A DNA stretch of 64,000 nucleotides, from NCBI RefSeq assembly GCF_019801145.1, contig NZ_JAHVJQ010000004.1, positions 434,001-498,000 on the forward strand, written 5' to 3'. This DNA is from Leisingera aquaemixtae. GTDB lineage: Bacteria; Pseudomonadota; Alphaproteobacteria; Rhodobacterales; Rhodobacteraceae. This document shows positions 11,545 to 20,816 of this stretch, piece by piece. The notes under the pieces are model-generated. The model was not told the DNA's origin. It saw only the letters and a program-made list of their open reading frames with translations, and ran no database searches. The translations under genes and the position numbers were made by a program. Numbering within the stretch: the stretch's first letter is position 1; every line of letters begins with the position of its first letter.

Positions 11545-11859
11545 TCAGGCGTCGCTGTCGGTGTTTGGCAGTGCTTCTGCGAGCACTTCATAGGACTGGC
11601 CGGAGGCCACCAGGCAGGTCATGCCGTTGGGGGTGGTGACGGTGATGGTCCAGCTGCCGGTGTCGGCAGAGGCGAAGGTTTCCATCACCATGCCCTGCTG
11701 GCCCATGCCGATGCTCTGGCGGCTTTCGCCGTATTTCTCCGCCAGCCGTTTCACCACAATGTCGCGCGGGGCGCAGTTGCGGCTTTGCGCGGCGGCGGGA
11801 GCGGCGGCCATGGCAAATGCGGCCAGGGCCAGCGGGAGTGCAAGAAGTGTCTTTTTCAT
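11545..11859 (-). CDS. small secreted protein of unknown function
   Basis: 104 residues. A clear Sec signal peptide (MKKTLLALPLALAAFAMAAAPAAA, cleavage before QSRN) leads to a mature part of about 80 residues with two cysteines (in RNCAPRD and GMTCLV) that could form one disulfide. The mature part has a helical first half (RDIVVKRLAEKYGES) and a beta-rich second half (GSWTITVTTPNG). I cannot name a family with confidence; small periplasmic proteins of this layout are common in Rhodobacterales. It stands alone between a converging TSUP gene and divergent mcl2. Confidence 0.75.
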   Translation of the reverse strand: MKKTLLALPLALAAFAMAAAPAAAQSRNCAPRDIVVKRLAEKYGESRQSIGMGQQGMVMETFASADTGSWTITVTTPNGMTCLVASGQSYEVLAEALPNTDSDA

Positions 11860-12209
11860 CTCGTTTTACCCTTTCCGGAACGGCCGGGCAGGGCGGGGAG
11901 CTGGAGGGCAGCCCCCGGTATCCCTGAGCGGGCCGGTGTGTGACGCGGTGCGGAATGCAGGCCCCATGCCTGCGGGCATCAGGTGCGGCCCGGTCGGGCG
12001 GCGGTGATCCTGTGCCTTGGTATCTTTCAGTGTGCCGGTCAGGTGCTGATAAGTGGTTAACCGGGCGTGCGCTGAAAATTCACGCATGTTATCAGCTGCT
12101 TGCTGCAAATGCGCGACAGGTTACGCTGCGCTGCGGCGGAATTGTACTTGAAAGTATACAGTCGAATCTGTACCGCTTTACGCAACAAAATAACTTTAGG
12201 AGAGGCTCG
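11860..12209. other. 350-bp gene-free divergent region before mcl2
   Basis: No gene seen. It holds a hairpin GCAGGC-CCCAT-GCCTGC (11957-11973), a spaced inverted repeat GCTGATAA / TTATCAGC (12045-12052 and 12089-12096), and near mcl2 the words GTATAC (12154) and TACCGCT (12171), which are also found before mdh. The mcl2 ribosome-binding site AGGAGAGG is at 12198. The AT-rich 12145-12200 part is the likely mcl2 promoter. Confidence 0.4.
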
Positions 12210-13064
12210 ATGGACCCGCGCACGCGCCCTTACCGTTCGGTTTTGTATATTCCCGGCTCCAAGCCCCGTGCGCTGGAGAAGGCCAAGACCCTGCCGGTGG
12301 ACGCGGTGATCTTTGATCTTGAGGATGCGGTCTCTGTCGACGAAAAACCCAATGCCCGCGCGACTTTGGCACAGGCGCTGGAGGCCGGCGGCTTTGGCGC
12401 GCGGATGAAGATCGTGCGGATCAACGGGCTGGATACCGAATGGGGCCGCGAAGATGCCATCGCCGCGGCCAAGATGGATTGCGACGCGATTCTGCTGCCC
12501 AAGGTGAACGCGCCGGCGGATCTGGACGCGCTGGCGGAGATAACCGGGGACATTCCGCTGTGGGCCATGATGGAAACCCCGCGCGGTATGCTGAACGCCG
12601 CCGCAATTGCCGCGCATCCCAAGCTGCAGGGCATGGTGATGGGCACCAACGACCTGGCCAAGGAACTGCAGACCCGCTACCGCCCCGACCGGATGCCGAT
12701 GATGGCGGGGCTGGGCCTGTGTCTGCTGGCGGCCAAGGCCGAGGGGCTGGTGATTGTCGATGGCGTCTATAACGCTTTCAAGGACGTGGAGGGGCTGGCC
12801 GCGGAATGCGCGCAAGGCCGCGACATGGGCTTTGACGGCAAGACCCTGATCCACCCGGCGCAGGTGGAGGTGGCCAATGCGGCCTTTGCCCCGACTGAGC
12901 GCGAGATCGACACCTCCCGCCGCCAGATTGCCGCATTTGATGAGGCGCAGGCCGCAGGGCAGGGTGTTGCCGTGGTCGACGGCAAGATAGTCGAGAACCT
13001 GCATGTTGTAACGGCGCGTGAGATTCTGGCAAAAGCGGATGCAATCGCCGCGCTTTCCGCATAG
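12210..13064 (+). CDS. mcl2: (3S)-malyl-CoA thioesterase / CoA ester lyase family
   Basis: 284-residue HpcH/HpaI (CitE-like) protein. The start RPYRSVLYIPGSKPRALEKA, the metal and CoA residues in DAVIFDLEDAV, and the ending GKTLIHPAQVEVANAAFAP are all present. Length and synteny (directly before nnrU, DUF1737 and mch) match R. sphaeroides Mcl2, which hydrolyses (3S)-malyl-CoA to malate, rather than the roughly 318-residue Mcl1 lyase. The ATG is chosen for its AGGAGAGG site five bases upstream; the longer frame back to 11940 is noncoding. It supplies malate from the ethylmalonyl-CoA pathway. A lyase activity cannot be excluded from sequence. Confidence 0.85.
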   Translation: MDPRTRPYRSVLYIPGSKPRALEKAKTLPVDAVIFDLEDAVSVDEKPNARATLAQALEAGGFGARMKIVRINGLDTEWGREDAIAAAKMDCDAILLPKVNAPADLDALAEITGDIPLWAMMETPRGMLNAAAIAAHPKLQGMVMGTNDLAKELQTRYRPDRMPMMAGLGLCLLAAKAEGLVIVDGVYNAFKDVEGLAAECAQGRDMGFDGKTLIHPAQVEVANAAFAPTEREIDTSRRQIAAFDEAQAAGQGVAVVDGKIVENLHVVTAREILAKADAIAALSA

Positions 13065-13065
13065 G

Positions 13066-13082
13066 TGTTAATCAGCTTAACA
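13066..13082. promoter_or_regulatory. palindrome before nnrU-mch
   Basis: TGTTAATCAGCTTAACA, six-base arms around five bases, placed directly after the mcl2 stop and 16 bp before nnrU. It has no following T run, so it is more like a protein-binding site than a terminator. It resembles LacI- or GntR-type operators, but the regulator is unknown. Confidence 0.4.
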
Positions 13083-13098
13083 TCTAAGAGGGGCTGAT

Positions 13099-13647
13099 AT
13101 GGCGCTTTTGATCCTGGGACTTCTGCTGTGGTGGGGCGGCCACCTGTTCAAACGGCTGGCGCCGGATATGCGCGCCTCCATGGGCAATGGCGGGCGCGGC
13201 GTGGTGGCGCTGGTGCTCGTGGCCGGTGTGGTGCTGATGGTGCTGGGCTACCGCTCCGCCGAGAGCTTCGACCTGGCGCTGGTTCCGCCGTTCCTGACAC
13301 ACATCAACAACCTGCTGGTTCTGGTTGCGATCTATTTCATGAGCCCCGGCCCGCATAAGGGGGCGCTGTTCTACAAGATGCGCCACCCGATGCTGACGGG
13401 CTTCGGCCTGTGGGCGCTGGCGCACCTGCTGGTGAACTGGGATCCGGCGTCCTTTGTCCTGTTCGGCGGTCTGTGGGCCTGGTCCATCGCCGAGAAGGTC
13501 GTGATCAACCGCGCCGAGCCGGGCTGGCAGCCGGGCCCCAAGGGCACCATCGCCAAGGACGGGATGTTCCTTGCCGCCTCGATTGTCCTGATGGGGGTGA
13601 TCGGCTACGTCCATGGCCTGGTCGGCCCGTCGCCGTTTGGCGGATAG
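13099..13647 (+). CDS. NnrU family membrane protein
   Basis: 182-residue integral membrane protein of the NnrU family (about five helices), with the family stretch RHPMLTGFGLWALAHLL (about residues 95-111) and LWAWSIAEKVVINRAEPGW (about 121-140). The name comes from proteins near nitrite and nitric oxide reductase genes, but most Rhodobacterales copies, like this one, sit beside carbon metabolism genes and have no proven function. Here it is sandwiched between mcl2 and mch and is probably cotranscribed with DUF1737 and mch. Confidence 0.85.
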   Translation: MALLILGLLLWWGGHLFKRLAPDMRASMGNGGRGVVALVLVAGVVLMVLGYRSAESFDLALVPPFLTHINNLLVLVAIYFMSPGPHKGALFYKMRHPMLTGFGLWALAHLLVNWDPASFVLFGGLWAWSIAEKVVINRAEPGWQPGPKGTIAKDGMFLAASIVLMGVIGYVHGLVGPSPFGG

Positions 13648-13670
13648 ACCCGAGAGCAGGATAGGAAGCC

Positions 13671-13874
13671 ATGAAACTGTACCGATTTTTGTCCGAGGAC
13701 GACACCTCCGCCTTCTGCCACAAGGTGACCGATGCGCTGAACAAGGGCTGGGAACTGCACGGCAGCCCGACCCAGGCTTTTGATCCCGTCAAGGGGATCA
13801 TGCGCTGCGGCCAAGCGGTGGTGAAGGAAGCGGACGGAACCTACACCCCTGAGACCAAACTGGGAGAGCACTGA
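13671..13874 (+). CDS. DUF1737 domain protein
   Basis: 67 residues, a small soluble DUF1737 protein: KLYRFLSEDDTSAFCHKVTDALNKGWELHGSPTQAFD, then MRCGQAVVKE. Its function is unknown. The stop overlaps the mch start (TGATG), so production is coupled to mesaconyl-CoA hydratase. AGGAAG lies just upstream of the ATG. Confidence 0.8.
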   Translation: MKLYRFLSEDDTSAFCHKVTDALNKGWELHGSPTQAFDPVKGIMRCGQAVVKEADGTYTPETKLGEH

Positions 13875-14905
13875 TGGCCAAGACCAATCCGGGCCGGTTT
13901 TTCGAAGATTACACCGTGGGCGAGGTGATCGCCCATGCGGTGCCCCGCACGGTGTCAGGCGGCGAGCGGGCGCTCTATCACGCGCTCTACCCGGCGCGCC
14001 ATGCGCTCTATTCTTCGGATGAATTTGCCCGGGCCTCTGGTCTGCCCTCAGCGCCGCTGGATGATCTGGCGGCCTTCCATGTGGTGTTCGGCAAAACGGT
14101 GCCGGACATCTCCCTCAATGCGCTGGCGAACCTCGGCTATGCCGAGGGGCGCTGGCTGCTGCCGGTTTATCCCGGCGACACGCTGCGCTCGGAGTCCGAG
14201 GTGATCGGCCTCAAGCAGAACTCCAACGGCAAATCCGGCGTGGTCTATGTGCGCACCCGCGGGCTGAACCAGCGCGATGAATGCGTGATGGAATACGTGC
14301 GCTGGGTGATGGTGCGCAAACGCGACCTGGATGCGCCGGCGCCGGAGACGGTGATCCCCGAGCTGAACAAGGTGATCCCGGCAGATCAGCTGGTGATCCC
14401 GGCTGGGCTGGATTTCTCCAACTACGATTTCACCCTGGCAGGCGAGCCGCACCGCTGGGGCGACTATGAGGTGGGCGAGACCATCGACCATGTGGACGGC
14501 GTCACCATCGAGGAAGCCGAGCACATGATGGCGACCCGGCTGTGGCAGAACACCGCCAAGGTGCATTTCGACAACACCGCGCGGCCCGACGGCACAAGGC
14601 TGATCTATGGCGGCCATGTGATCTCGATGGCGCGGACGCTGAGCTTCAACGGGCTGGCCAACGCGCAGATGATTGTCGGCCTGAATGGCGGAGCGCACGC
14701 CAACCCCTGCCTGTCGGGTCTTACCGTGCGGGCCTGGTCCGAGGTGCTGGACAAGGCCGACACCGCGGCGCCCGGCGTCGGCGCGATCCGGCTGCGGCTG
14801 GTCGCGACCAAGGGCGGCGCGCCGTTTGAGCTGAAGGGCGAGGACGGCAAGTATCTGCCGGATGTGCTGCTGGATCTGGATTACTGGGCTTTGATGCCGA
14901 AGTGA
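13874..14905 (+). CDS. mch: mesaconyl-CoA hydratase
   Basis: 343-residue double-hotdog MaoC-type enzyme that hydrates mesaconyl-CoA to beta-methylmalyl-CoA in the ethylmalonyl-CoA pathway. The N-terminal hotdog has GRFFEDYTVGEVIAHAVPRTVSGGERALYHALYP and the second hotdog RWGDYEVGETIDHVDGVTIEEAEHMMATRLWQNTAKVHFD. The length and the mcl2-nnrU-DUF1737-mch-sdh order match the R. sphaeroides locus, which makes this assignment firmer than a generic MaoC call. Confidence 0.93.
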   Translation: MAKTNPGRFFEDYTVGEVIAHAVPRTVSGGERALYHALYPARHALYSSDEFARASGLPSAPLDDLAAFHVVFGKTVPDISLNALANLGYAEGRWLLPVYPGDTLRSESEVIGLKQNSNGKSGVVYVRTRGLNQRDECVMEYVRWVMVRKRDLDAPAPETVIPELNKVIPADQLVIPAGLDFSNYDFTLAGEPHRWGDYEVGETIDHVDGVTIEEAEHMMATRLWQNTAKVHFDNTARPDGTRLIYGGHVISMARTLSFNGLANAQMIVGLNGGAHANPCLSGLTVRAWSEVLDKADTAAPGVGAIRLRLVATKGGAPFELKGEDGKYLPDVLLDLDYWALMPK

Positions 14906-14909
14906 GCGG

Positions 14910-14929
14910 GCAGGGGCGCCGGCCCCTGC
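14910..14929 (+). terminator. GC-rich hairpin after mch
   Basis: GCAGGGGC-GCCG-GCCCCTGC, a perfect eight-base stem five bases after the mch stop. It lacks a T run, so it may only stabilise the 3' end or act with Rho. Confidence 0.45.
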
Positions 14930-15043
14930 CGCCGCTGGCGCTCATCCGCAAGGTGCTTCAAATCAGCAAAGTAGCTGCGGGGTTTTCCCGCGGCTGGCAG
15001 AATTGTGATGACCTTTCGCGCCATTGCCGCTTAAGCTGGCGGC

Positions 15044-15745
15044 ATGCGGGTTTTGCAGCTTCTGGTTTTCTCCATGCTCTCCCTCTGGCCGCTGAAGGCA
15101 GCGGCCTGCGATCTGGCATTGGTGCTGGCGGTGGATGTCTCTGGCTCTGTCGATGCCGAGGAATACCGCATTCAGATGGACGGTCTGGCGGCGGGGCTGC
15201 GCGACGGGGTGGTCTCTGAGGCGCTGGTCAAGGCACGCGCCCAGGTGCTGCTGATGCAATGGTCCGGGCAGTCGCGGCAGGAAGTGACACTGCCCTGGGC
15301 TGAAATCCGGACCTTCGGCGATGTGGAAGCGCTGGCGCAGCAGATCGAGCAGGCGCCGCGTCCCTGGCGCAACTACTCGACCGCCGTGGGCGAGGCGCTG
15401 TTTCTGGCGCTTGAGCAGTTTCCGGCGGTGGCGCATTGCAGGCGCCGGGTGATCGATGTCTCCGGCGACGGTTTCTCCAATGAAGGGGTTGAGCCGCGGG
15501 CGGCGCATGCAGCGCTGGCGGCTGCCAATGTGACCGTGAATGCCATCGCCATCGAGCAGAGCGAGCCGGAGTTGACCGCCTATTTCTTCGAAAATGTGAT
15601 CCGCGGCGAGGGGGCCTTTGTGGTCTCTGCCGCGAGCTTTGCCGACTACCCGTCGCGCATCCGCAAGAAGCTGGTGCGGGAAGTGGCGCGGCAGACTGCG
15701 GCGCTGCTGCCCGGGGCCCGCCAGGGCGGCGCGGCTTTGCAGTGA
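15044..15745 (+). CDS. DUF1194 von Willebrand factor A-like exported protein
   Basis: 233 residues with a short signal peptide (LQLLVFSMLSLWPLKAAA, cleavage near CD). A vWA-like domain follows, with the MIDAS motif DVSGSVDAEE near residues 29-38 and a second conserved segment VIDVSGDGFSNEG near 140-152, as in DUF1194. Such proteins are periplasmic metal-dependent adhesion or assembly domains with unknown partners. It stands between mch and sdhC and ends before the sdh control region; the start codon lies in a stretch without a good ribosome-binding site. Confidence 0.8.
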   Translation: MRVLQLLVFSMLSLWPLKAAACDLALVLAVDVSGSVDAEEYRIQMDGLAAGLRDGVVSEALVKARAQVLLMQWSGQSRQEVTLPWAEIRTFGDVEALAQQIEQAPRPWRNYSTAVGEALFLALEQFPAVAHCRRRVIDVSGDGFSNEGVEPRAAHAALAAANVTVNAIAIEQSEPELTAYFFENVIRGEGAFVVSAASFADYPSRIRKKLVREVARQTAALLPGARQGGAALQ

Positions 15746-15792
15746 TTTGCAGATTGCCTTGTGATTCTGCAAAAAATTTTCAACCAGAGGAT

Positions 15793-15824
15793 TTGTGATC
15801 ACTAATTATTTGCTGTGATCACAA
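15793..15824. promoter_or_regulatory. tandem TGTGATCACA-type operator upstream of sdhC
   Basis: TTGTGATCAC (15793-15802) and CTGTGATCACAA (15813-15824) have centres 20 bp apart; the proximal unit ends 116 bp before the sdhC ATG. The layout TTTGTGATCAC-N10-CTGTGATCACAA repeats the sucC unit almost exactly. Just upstream is a separate inverted repeat TTTGCAGA / TCTGCAAA (15746-15773). A weak TTGACC -35-like hexamer is at 15867. The rest of the 15746-15939 gap holds no gene. Confidence 0.7.
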
Positions 15825-15939
15825 GCCGTGGCGTTTTAGCGCCAACAGGCCAGAAACCTGCCGGATTTGACCGATCCGCCGGGTGACACGCCGTAAAAAT
15901 CGGCTAAAACGTCGTCAGCCAACCTGAAAAGGAGCCAAC

Positions 15940-16323
15940 ATGGCCGATGTCAATCGGGGCAACCGCCCGCTTTCGCCGCATTTGCAGGTCTACCGGCCGC
16001 AGCTGACCTCCGTGACGTCGATCCTGACGCGGATCACCGGCAACGCGCTGATCGTTTCCGCGCTGCTGATCGCCTGGTGGTTCCTGGCCGCCGCAACCTC
16101 GCCTGACTATTTCGCCACTGCCAACGGCCTGCTGACCAGCTGGTTCGGCGATCTGGTGATGACGCTGTCGGCGCTGGGCCTGTGGTATCACACGCTGGCG
16201 GGCGTCCGGCACCTGATCTGGGACAACGGCTACATGCTGGACCTGGAGCAGGCCGAGAAGCTGGGCTGGGCCGTCGTGATCGGCTCTGTTGTCCTGACCC
16301 TCATCACCATCGTCATCGTCTGA
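15940..16323 (+). CDS. sdhC: succinate dehydrogenase cytochrome b556 subunit
   Basis: 127-residue membrane anchor of complex II with three helices. The SdhC signature RPLSPHLQVYRPQLTSVTSILTRITG and the heme-ligand region WYHTLAGVRHLIWD (about 87-100) are clear. A good AAAAGGAG site precedes the ATG. First gene of sdhCDAB; 19 bases to sdhD. Confidence 0.95.
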   Translation: MADVNRGNRPLSPHLQVYRPQLTSVTSILTRITGNALIVSALLIAWWFLAAATSPDYFATANGLLTSWFGDLVMTLSALGLWYHTLAGVRHLIWDNGYMLDLEQAEKLGWAVVIGSVVLTLITIVIV

Positions 16324-16342
16324 GCCAAGGGAGAGTTTCGCC

Positions 16343-16714
16343 ATGCGTTATCTGACCGACCGCAAGCGCGCCGTTGGCATGGGCGCCGCCAAATCGGGCA
16401 CCGCCCATCACTGGTCCATGCAGGTGAGCGCCATCGGGCTGCTGATCCTGGTGCCGCTGTTTGTCTTCACCTTCGGCAGCGCGCTGGGCGGCTCCTATGA
16501 GGAAATCACCGCCTATTACTCGCGTCCGTTCCCGGCCATCGTGGCCGCGCTGACCCTGGTGGTCGGCATGATGCATTTCAAATCGGGCGCCCAGACCATG
16601 ATCGAGGACTACGTGCACGGCTTTAAGGGCCGCCTGACGATCATCCTGGTCACCTGCCTGTCTTATGCCGTGGCCGCGACCGGCGTTTACGCGCTGATCC
16701 GCCTGGCCCTGTAA
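16343..16714 (+). CDS. sdhD: succinate dehydrogenase hydrophobic anchor subunit
   Basis: 123-residue second membrane anchor. [20 protein letters not shown] at the N terminus and the later [17 protein letters not shown] (about residues 73-89) are typical of alphaproteobacterial SdhD, with three hydrophobic helices. Together with SdhC it binds heme b and ubiquinone. Between sdhC and sdhA with short gaps. Confidence 0.94.
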   Translation: MRYLTDRKRAVGMGAAKSGTAHHWSMQVSAIGLLILVPLFVFTFGSALGGSYEEITAYYSRPFPAIVAALTLVVGMMHFKSGAQTMIEDYVHGFKGRLTIILVTCLSYAVAATGVYALIRLAL

Positions 16715-16733
16715 CTCCCCGAGGTTTTCATCA

Positions 16734-18539
16734 ATGGCTGCTTACGAATACGAAACACATGAATATGACGTGGTCGTGGTTGGCGCCGGCGGGGCTGGCC
16801 TCCGTGCGACGCTGGGCATGGCGGAGCAGGGGCTGCGCACGGCCTGTGTGACCAAGGTGTTCCCGACCCGCTCCCACACCGTGGCGGCGCAGGGCGGCAT
16901 TGCCGCCAGCTTGGGCAACATGGGCCCGGACAGCTGGCAATGGCATATGTATGACACCGTCAAGGGCTCCGACTGGCTGGGCGACACCGACGCGATGGAA
17001 TATCTGGCGCGCGAGGCCCCCAAGGCGGTTTACGAGTTGGAGCATTACGGCGTGCCGTTCTCGCGCACCGAGGAAGGCAAGATCTACCAGCGCCCGTTCG
17101 GCGGCCACACCACCGAATTCGGTGAAGGCCCCGCGGTGCAGCGCACCTGCGCCGCCGCTGACCGGACCGGCCACGCGATCCTGCACACGCTGTATGGCCA
17201 GTCGCTGAAAAACAACGCGGAATTCTACATCGAGTATTTCGCCATCGACCTGATCATGTCCGAGGACGGGCAGTGCCAGGGGGTTGTGTGCTGGAAGCTG
17301 GATGACGGCACCATGCATGTCTTCAACGCCAAGATGGTGGTGCTGGCGACCGGCGGCTATGGCCGCGCCTACTTCTCCGCCACCTCGGCGCATACCTGCA
17401 CCGGCGACGGCGGCGGCATGGTGGCGCGCGCGGGCCTGGCGCTGCAGGACATGGAGTTCGTGCAGTTCCACCCGACCGGCATCTACGGCTCCGGCTGCCT
17501 GATCACCGAGGGCGCACGGGGCGAGGGCGGCTATCTCACCAACTCCGAAGGCGAACGGTTCATGGAGCGCTATGCGCCCCAGTACAAGGACTTGGCGCCG
17601 CGCGACTATGTCTCGCGTTCCATGACCATGGAGATCCGTGAAGGCCGCGGCGTCGGCGCCGAGGGCGACCATATCCACCTGAACCTCTCCCACCTGCCGG
17701 CCGAGGCGCTGGCGGAGCGGCTGCCGGGTATTTCGGAAAGCGCCAAGATCTTTGCCGGCGTGGATGTGACCAAGGAGCCGATCCCGGTTCTGCCCACCGT
17801 GCACTACAACATGGGCGGCATCCCGACCAACTATTGGGGCGAGGTGCTGAACCCGACCGCCGAGGATCCGACCGCCGTGGTGCCGGGCCTGATGGCCGTG
17901 GGCGAGGCGGGCTGCGCCTCGGTGCATGGCGCCAACCGGCTTGGCTCCAACTCGCTGATCGACCTGGTGGTCTTCGGCCGTGCCTCTGCCATCCGCGCGG
18001 GCAAGGTTGTGGACGCCGACGCAGCGAACCCGGTGCTGAACCAGGCCTCCGTCGACAAGGCGTTCGACCGGTTTGACACCCTGCGCAACGCCAAAGGCGG
18101 CATCCCGACCGCGGACCTGCGCCTTGAGATGCAGAAGTGCATGCAGGCAGACGCGGCGGTGTTCCGCACCTCCAAGACCATGGCGGAAGGCGTCGAGAAG
18201 ATGACCGCGATTGCGGCCAAGCTCGATGACCTGCAGGTGACCGACCGCTCGCTGGTCTGGAACTCCGACCTGATGGAGACGCTGGAGCTCACGAACCTGA
18301 TGCCGAATGCGCTGGCCACCATCGTTGGCGCCGAAGCGCGCAAGGAAAGCCGCGGCGCCCACGCGCATGAGGATTTCACCACCCGCGACGACGAGAACTG
18401 GCGTGTCCACACCGTCTCCCGCGTTGAGGGCAACAAGGTGGATCTCAGCTACCGTCCGGTGATCGTGGATCCGCTGACCACCGAAGACGAAGGCGGCATC
18501 AGCCTCAAGAAAATCGCGCCCAAGGCGCGGACGTTCTAA
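16734..18539 (+). CDS. sdhA: succinate dehydrogenase flavoprotein subunit
   Basis: 601-residue catalytic subunit oxidising succinate to fumarate with covalently bound FAD. The dinucleotide fold [15 protein letters not shown] is followed by [12 protein letters not shown], whose histidine carries the FAD. The active-site stretch [22 protein letters not shown] and the C-terminal [16 protein letters not shown] are intact. It is 19 bases from sdhD and 11 from sdhB. Confidence 0.98.
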   Translation: MAAYEYETHEYDVVVVGAGGAGLRATLGMAEQGLRTACVTKVFPTRSHTVAAQGGIAASLGNMGPDSWQWHMYDTVKGSDWLGDTDAMEYLAREAPKAVYELEHYGVPFSRTEEGKIYQRPFGGHTTEFGEGPAVQRTCAAADRTGHAILHTLYGQSLKNNAEFYIEYFAIDLIMSEDGQCQGVVCWKLDDGTMHVFNAKMVVLATGGYGRAYFSATSAHTCTGDGGGMVARAGLALQDMEFVQFHPTGIYGSGCLITEGARGEGGYLTNSEGERFMERYAPQYKDLAPRDYVSRSMTMEIREGRGVGAEGDHIHLNLSHLPAEALAERLPGISESAKIFAGVDVTKEPIPVLPTVHYNMGGIPTNYWGEVLNPTAEDPTAVVPGLMAVGEAGCASVHGANRLGSNSLIDLVVFGRASAIRAGKVVDADAANPVLNQASVDKAFDRFDTLRNAKGGIPTADLRLEMQKCMQADAAVFRTSKTMAEGVEKMTAIAAKLDDLQVTDRSLVWNSDLMETLELTNLMPNALATIVGAEARKESRGAHAHEDFTTRDDENWRVHTVSRVEGNKVDLSYRPVIVDPLTTEDEGGISLKKIAPKARTF

Positions 18540-18550
18540 GGAGACAGACC

Positions 18551-19330
18551 ATGGTTCAATTCAGCCTCCCCAAGAACTCCAAGATCACCACGGGCAAGAC
18601 CTGGCCCAAGCCGGACGGCGCCAGCAATGTGCGCAAGTTCAAGATCTACCGCTGGAACCCGGATGACGGCCAGAACCCGCGGGTCGACACTTATTTCGTC
18701 GATATGGACAGCTGCGGCCCGATGGTTCTGGATGCGCTGATCAAGATCAAGAACGAGATCGACCCAACCCTGACCTTCCGCCGCTCCTGCCGCGAGGGGA
18801 TCTGCGGCTCCTGCGCGATGAACATCGACGGCATCAACACGCTGGCCTGTATTTACGGCATGGATGAGATCAAGGGCGATGTGGCGATCTACCCGCTGCC
18901 GCATATGCCGGTGGTGAAGGACCTGATCCCGGATCTGACGCATTTCTATGCCCAGCATGCCTCGATCATGCCGTGGCTGGAGACCAAGACCAACCGCCCG
19001 GCGAAAGAGTGGAAGCAGTCCATCGAGGACCGCAAGAAGCTGGATGGCCTCTATGAATGCGTGATGTGCGCATCCTGCTCGACCTCCTGCCCGAGCTACT
19101 GGTGGAACGGCGACCGCTACCTGGGGCCGGCCGCGCTGCTGCATGCCTACCGCTGGATCATCGACAGCCGGGACGAGGCCACTGGCGAGCGTCTGGACAA
19201 CCTCGAGGACCCGTTCAAGCTTTACCGCTGCCACACCATCATGAACTGCGCCAAGACCTGCCCCAAAGGCCTGAACCCGGCCAAGGCGATTGCGCATATC
19301 AAGAAGATGATGGTCGAGCGCGCGGTCTGA
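18551..19330 (+). CDS. sdhB: succinate dehydrogenase iron-sulfur subunit
   Basis: 259 residues carrying three Fe-S clusters between SdhA and the quinone. The [2Fe-2S] ligands are in [16 protein letters not shown], the [4Fe-4S] ligands in [16 protein letters not shown], and the [3Fe-4S] ligands in [17 protein letters not shown]. The last gene of the operon; a strong terminator follows 54 bases after the stop. Confidence 0.98.
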   Translation: MVQFSLPKNSKITTGKTWPKPDGASNVRKFKIYRWNPDDGQNPRVDTYFVDMDSCGPMVLDALIKIKNEIDPTLTFRRSCREGICGSCAMNIDGINTLACIYGMDEIKGDVAIYPLPHMPVVKDLIPDLTHFYAQHASIMPWLETKTNRPAKEWKQSIEDRKKLDGLYECVMCASCSTSCPSYWWNGDRYLGPAALLHAYRWIIDSRDEATGERLDNLEDPFKLYRCHTIMNCAKTCPKGLNPAKAIAHIKKMMVERAV

Positions 19331-19384
19331 ACACCGCAGGCGGTCTGCAAGGATCCGCCGTCTCGCGCGATGAAAATTGCAAGG

Positions 19385-19417
19385 CCCCCGGTTTCCTGCG
19401 AAACCGGGGGTGTGTTT
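19385..19417 (+). terminator. rho-independent terminator of sdhCDAB
   Basis: CCCCCGGTTTC and GAAACCGGGGG form an 11-bp stem with a CTGC loop, followed by TGTGTTTTT. Confidence 0.92.
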
Positions 19418-19441
19418 TTGGCAGGCAATGGATTTACGGGC

Positions 19442-19711
19442 ATGAGGCTTCTTGGATGCGCCGCAGGTGCGCTGACCCTGATGGCGGGCTGCATGACGGC
19501 AACGGATCACGACCGTATCGGCGGCCAGCTGGCGGCAACGGACGCCAGGATTCCGGGCTGTATCGCGGAGGCCGGGATCACCGGCCAGGTCCGGATCAGC
19601 ACCGAGTTCCTGGGCCATGGCGCCGGGGCCACTGTGTTGCGCAATGTGCAGTCCGGGCCGAATGTGACAGAGGCGCAGGCAGCGCAGGCAACCTCCTGCA
19701 TCAACGTGTGA
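19442..19711 (+). CDS. small putative lipoprotein
   Basis: 89 residues. A short lipoprotein signal ends in the lipobox LMAGC (cysteine near residue 17). The mature part of about 70 residues contains two further cysteines (PGC and TSC) and no motif I know. The ATG at 19442 is preferred over 19370 because it begins the signal peptide and because the earlier start lies in the sdh terminator. No recognised family. Confidence 0.6.
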   Translation: MRLLGCAAGALTLMAGCMTATDHDRIGGQLAATDARIPGCIAEAGITGQVRISTEFLGHGAGATVLRNVQSGPNVTEAQAAQATSCINV

Positions 19712-19755
19712 TTTTTGCTGTTGAGGCAGGTGGGCCGCGGTTCTAACCTGCCGGA

Positions 19756-20466
19756 ATGCAACCGCACGTTTATGCCGTACTCCTGGCCGGTTTTGCCGGC
19801 CTGTCGATGCCGCTGGGCGGGCTGCTTGCCTGGTGCGAGCACATCACCAACCCAGCGCTGCGCGACCGGGTGCTGCACACCATCTCGGCTATTGGCGGCG
19901 GGGCGCTGGCATCAGCGGTGGCGCTGGTGCTGGTGCCCGAGGCGGCAGACGCGCTGCCGCCGCGTTGGGCGGTCGGCCTGTTTGCTGCGGGCGGGTTGGT
20001 TTTCTACCTGATCGATACCGTTTTGCAGCGCAGTGGCGGCAGCGGCGCGCTGCTGCTGGCGATGCTGCTGGATTACCTGCCGGAGGCGATGGCGCTGGGG
20101 GCAATGCTGGTGGCTGATGCCGCCACTGCCAAGCTGCTGGCGCTGATGATTTTTCTGCAGAACTTGCCCGAGGGTTTTGCCGCTTTCCGCGAGGTCTGGA
20201 GCGGCGACAGCCCGGGCTGGCATGTGCTGCTGCTGTTTCTGGGGCTGGCCGCGCTTGGCCCGGCCTGTGCGCTGGCCGGGCTGGTCTGGCTGGCTGAGGC
20301 CGAGGCCGCACTGGGGGCGATCATGATCTTTGCCGCCGGCGGCATTCTTTACCTGCTGTTCCAGGATATCGCGCCCAATGCGTACAGCAGCCGCAGCAAT
20401 GCGCCTGCGCTGGGGGCGGTCGCCGGGTTTGCGCTGGGGCTGGCAGGGCACATGCTGATCAACTGA
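19756..20466 (+). CDS. ZIP family divalent metal transporter
   Basis: 236-residue membrane protein with about eight helices. The two metal-binding helices carry LLDYLPEAMALGAML (about residues 97-111) and IFLQNLPEGFAAF (about 131-143), which correspond to the ZIP helix IV and V motifs; the usual histidine in HNLPEG is replaced by glutamine here. Likely an importer of zinc or another divalent cation across the inner membrane. No metal regulator or ABC gene lies nearby. Confidence 0.8.
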   Translation: MQPHVYAVLLAGFAGLSMPLGGLLAWCEHITNPALRDRVLHTISAIGGGALASAVALVLVPEAADALPPRWAVGLFAAGGLVFYLIDTVLQRSGGSGALLLAMLLDYLPEAMALGAMLVADAATAKLLALMIFLQNLPEGFAAFREVWSGDSPGWHVLLLFLGLAALGPACALAGLVWLAEAEAALGAIMIFAAGGILYLLFQDIAPNAYSSRSNAPALGAVAGFALGLAGHMLIN

Positions 20467-20589
20467 GGCTGGTGCAGGACTTGCGGCGGCTGCATGGCAA
20501 ACCTGCAAAATCATGCGGTGCGCAGGCCGGCGCCGCGGGCTAGGCTGCGGCTTAGGGGAGGATGGTGCCGAAAGTCAGGAGACCGCCCG

Positions 20590-20745
20590 ATGAAACCTGT
20601 TGAAACCCAGCAAGATCAGCGTGATCAGCAAGCCCGCGCCGCACTTGAGGCGCTGGAGCAGGCCTATGCCTATTACACCCCTGAAGCGCCGGTGGCGCCT
20701 GTGCAGGAGCAGGAGCAGCTGTTTGAATATTACCAGGCAGCGTGA
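20590..20745 (+). CDS. small hypothetical protein (51 aa)
   Basis: 51 residues, Gln/Glu/Ala/Tyr-rich (EALEQAYAYYTPEAPVAPVQEQEQLFEYYQAA). The ATG has AGGAGA seven bases upstream, which supports a real start; a longer frame from 20494 has no such site. No domain recognised. Its short length and composition make the call moderate. Confidence 0.5.
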   Translation: MKPVETQQDQRDQQARAALEALEQAYAYYTPEAPVAPVQEQEQLFEYYQAA

Positions 20746-20816
20746 TGCCGGTTGCGCCTCTGTTCTGCCTGGCATTTCCATTTGAAGGGCGGGGCAGGCG
20801 GGGCTAGACAGGCCGC

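Noticed and set aside
11940-12209. N-terminal extension of mcl2
   Set aside because: The extension has no family similarity and the AGGAGAGG site directly precedes the ATG at 12210.
15746-15773. TTTGCAGA/TCTGCAAA repeat as a terminator of the DUF1194 gene
   Set aside because: The stem is AT-rich with a long loop and is followed mostly by A; it could equally be an operator, so it is only mentioned with the sdh control region.
16731-18410. Long minus-strand frame opposite sdhA
   Set aside because: Pure shadow of sdhA; no family features, and sdhA is complete.
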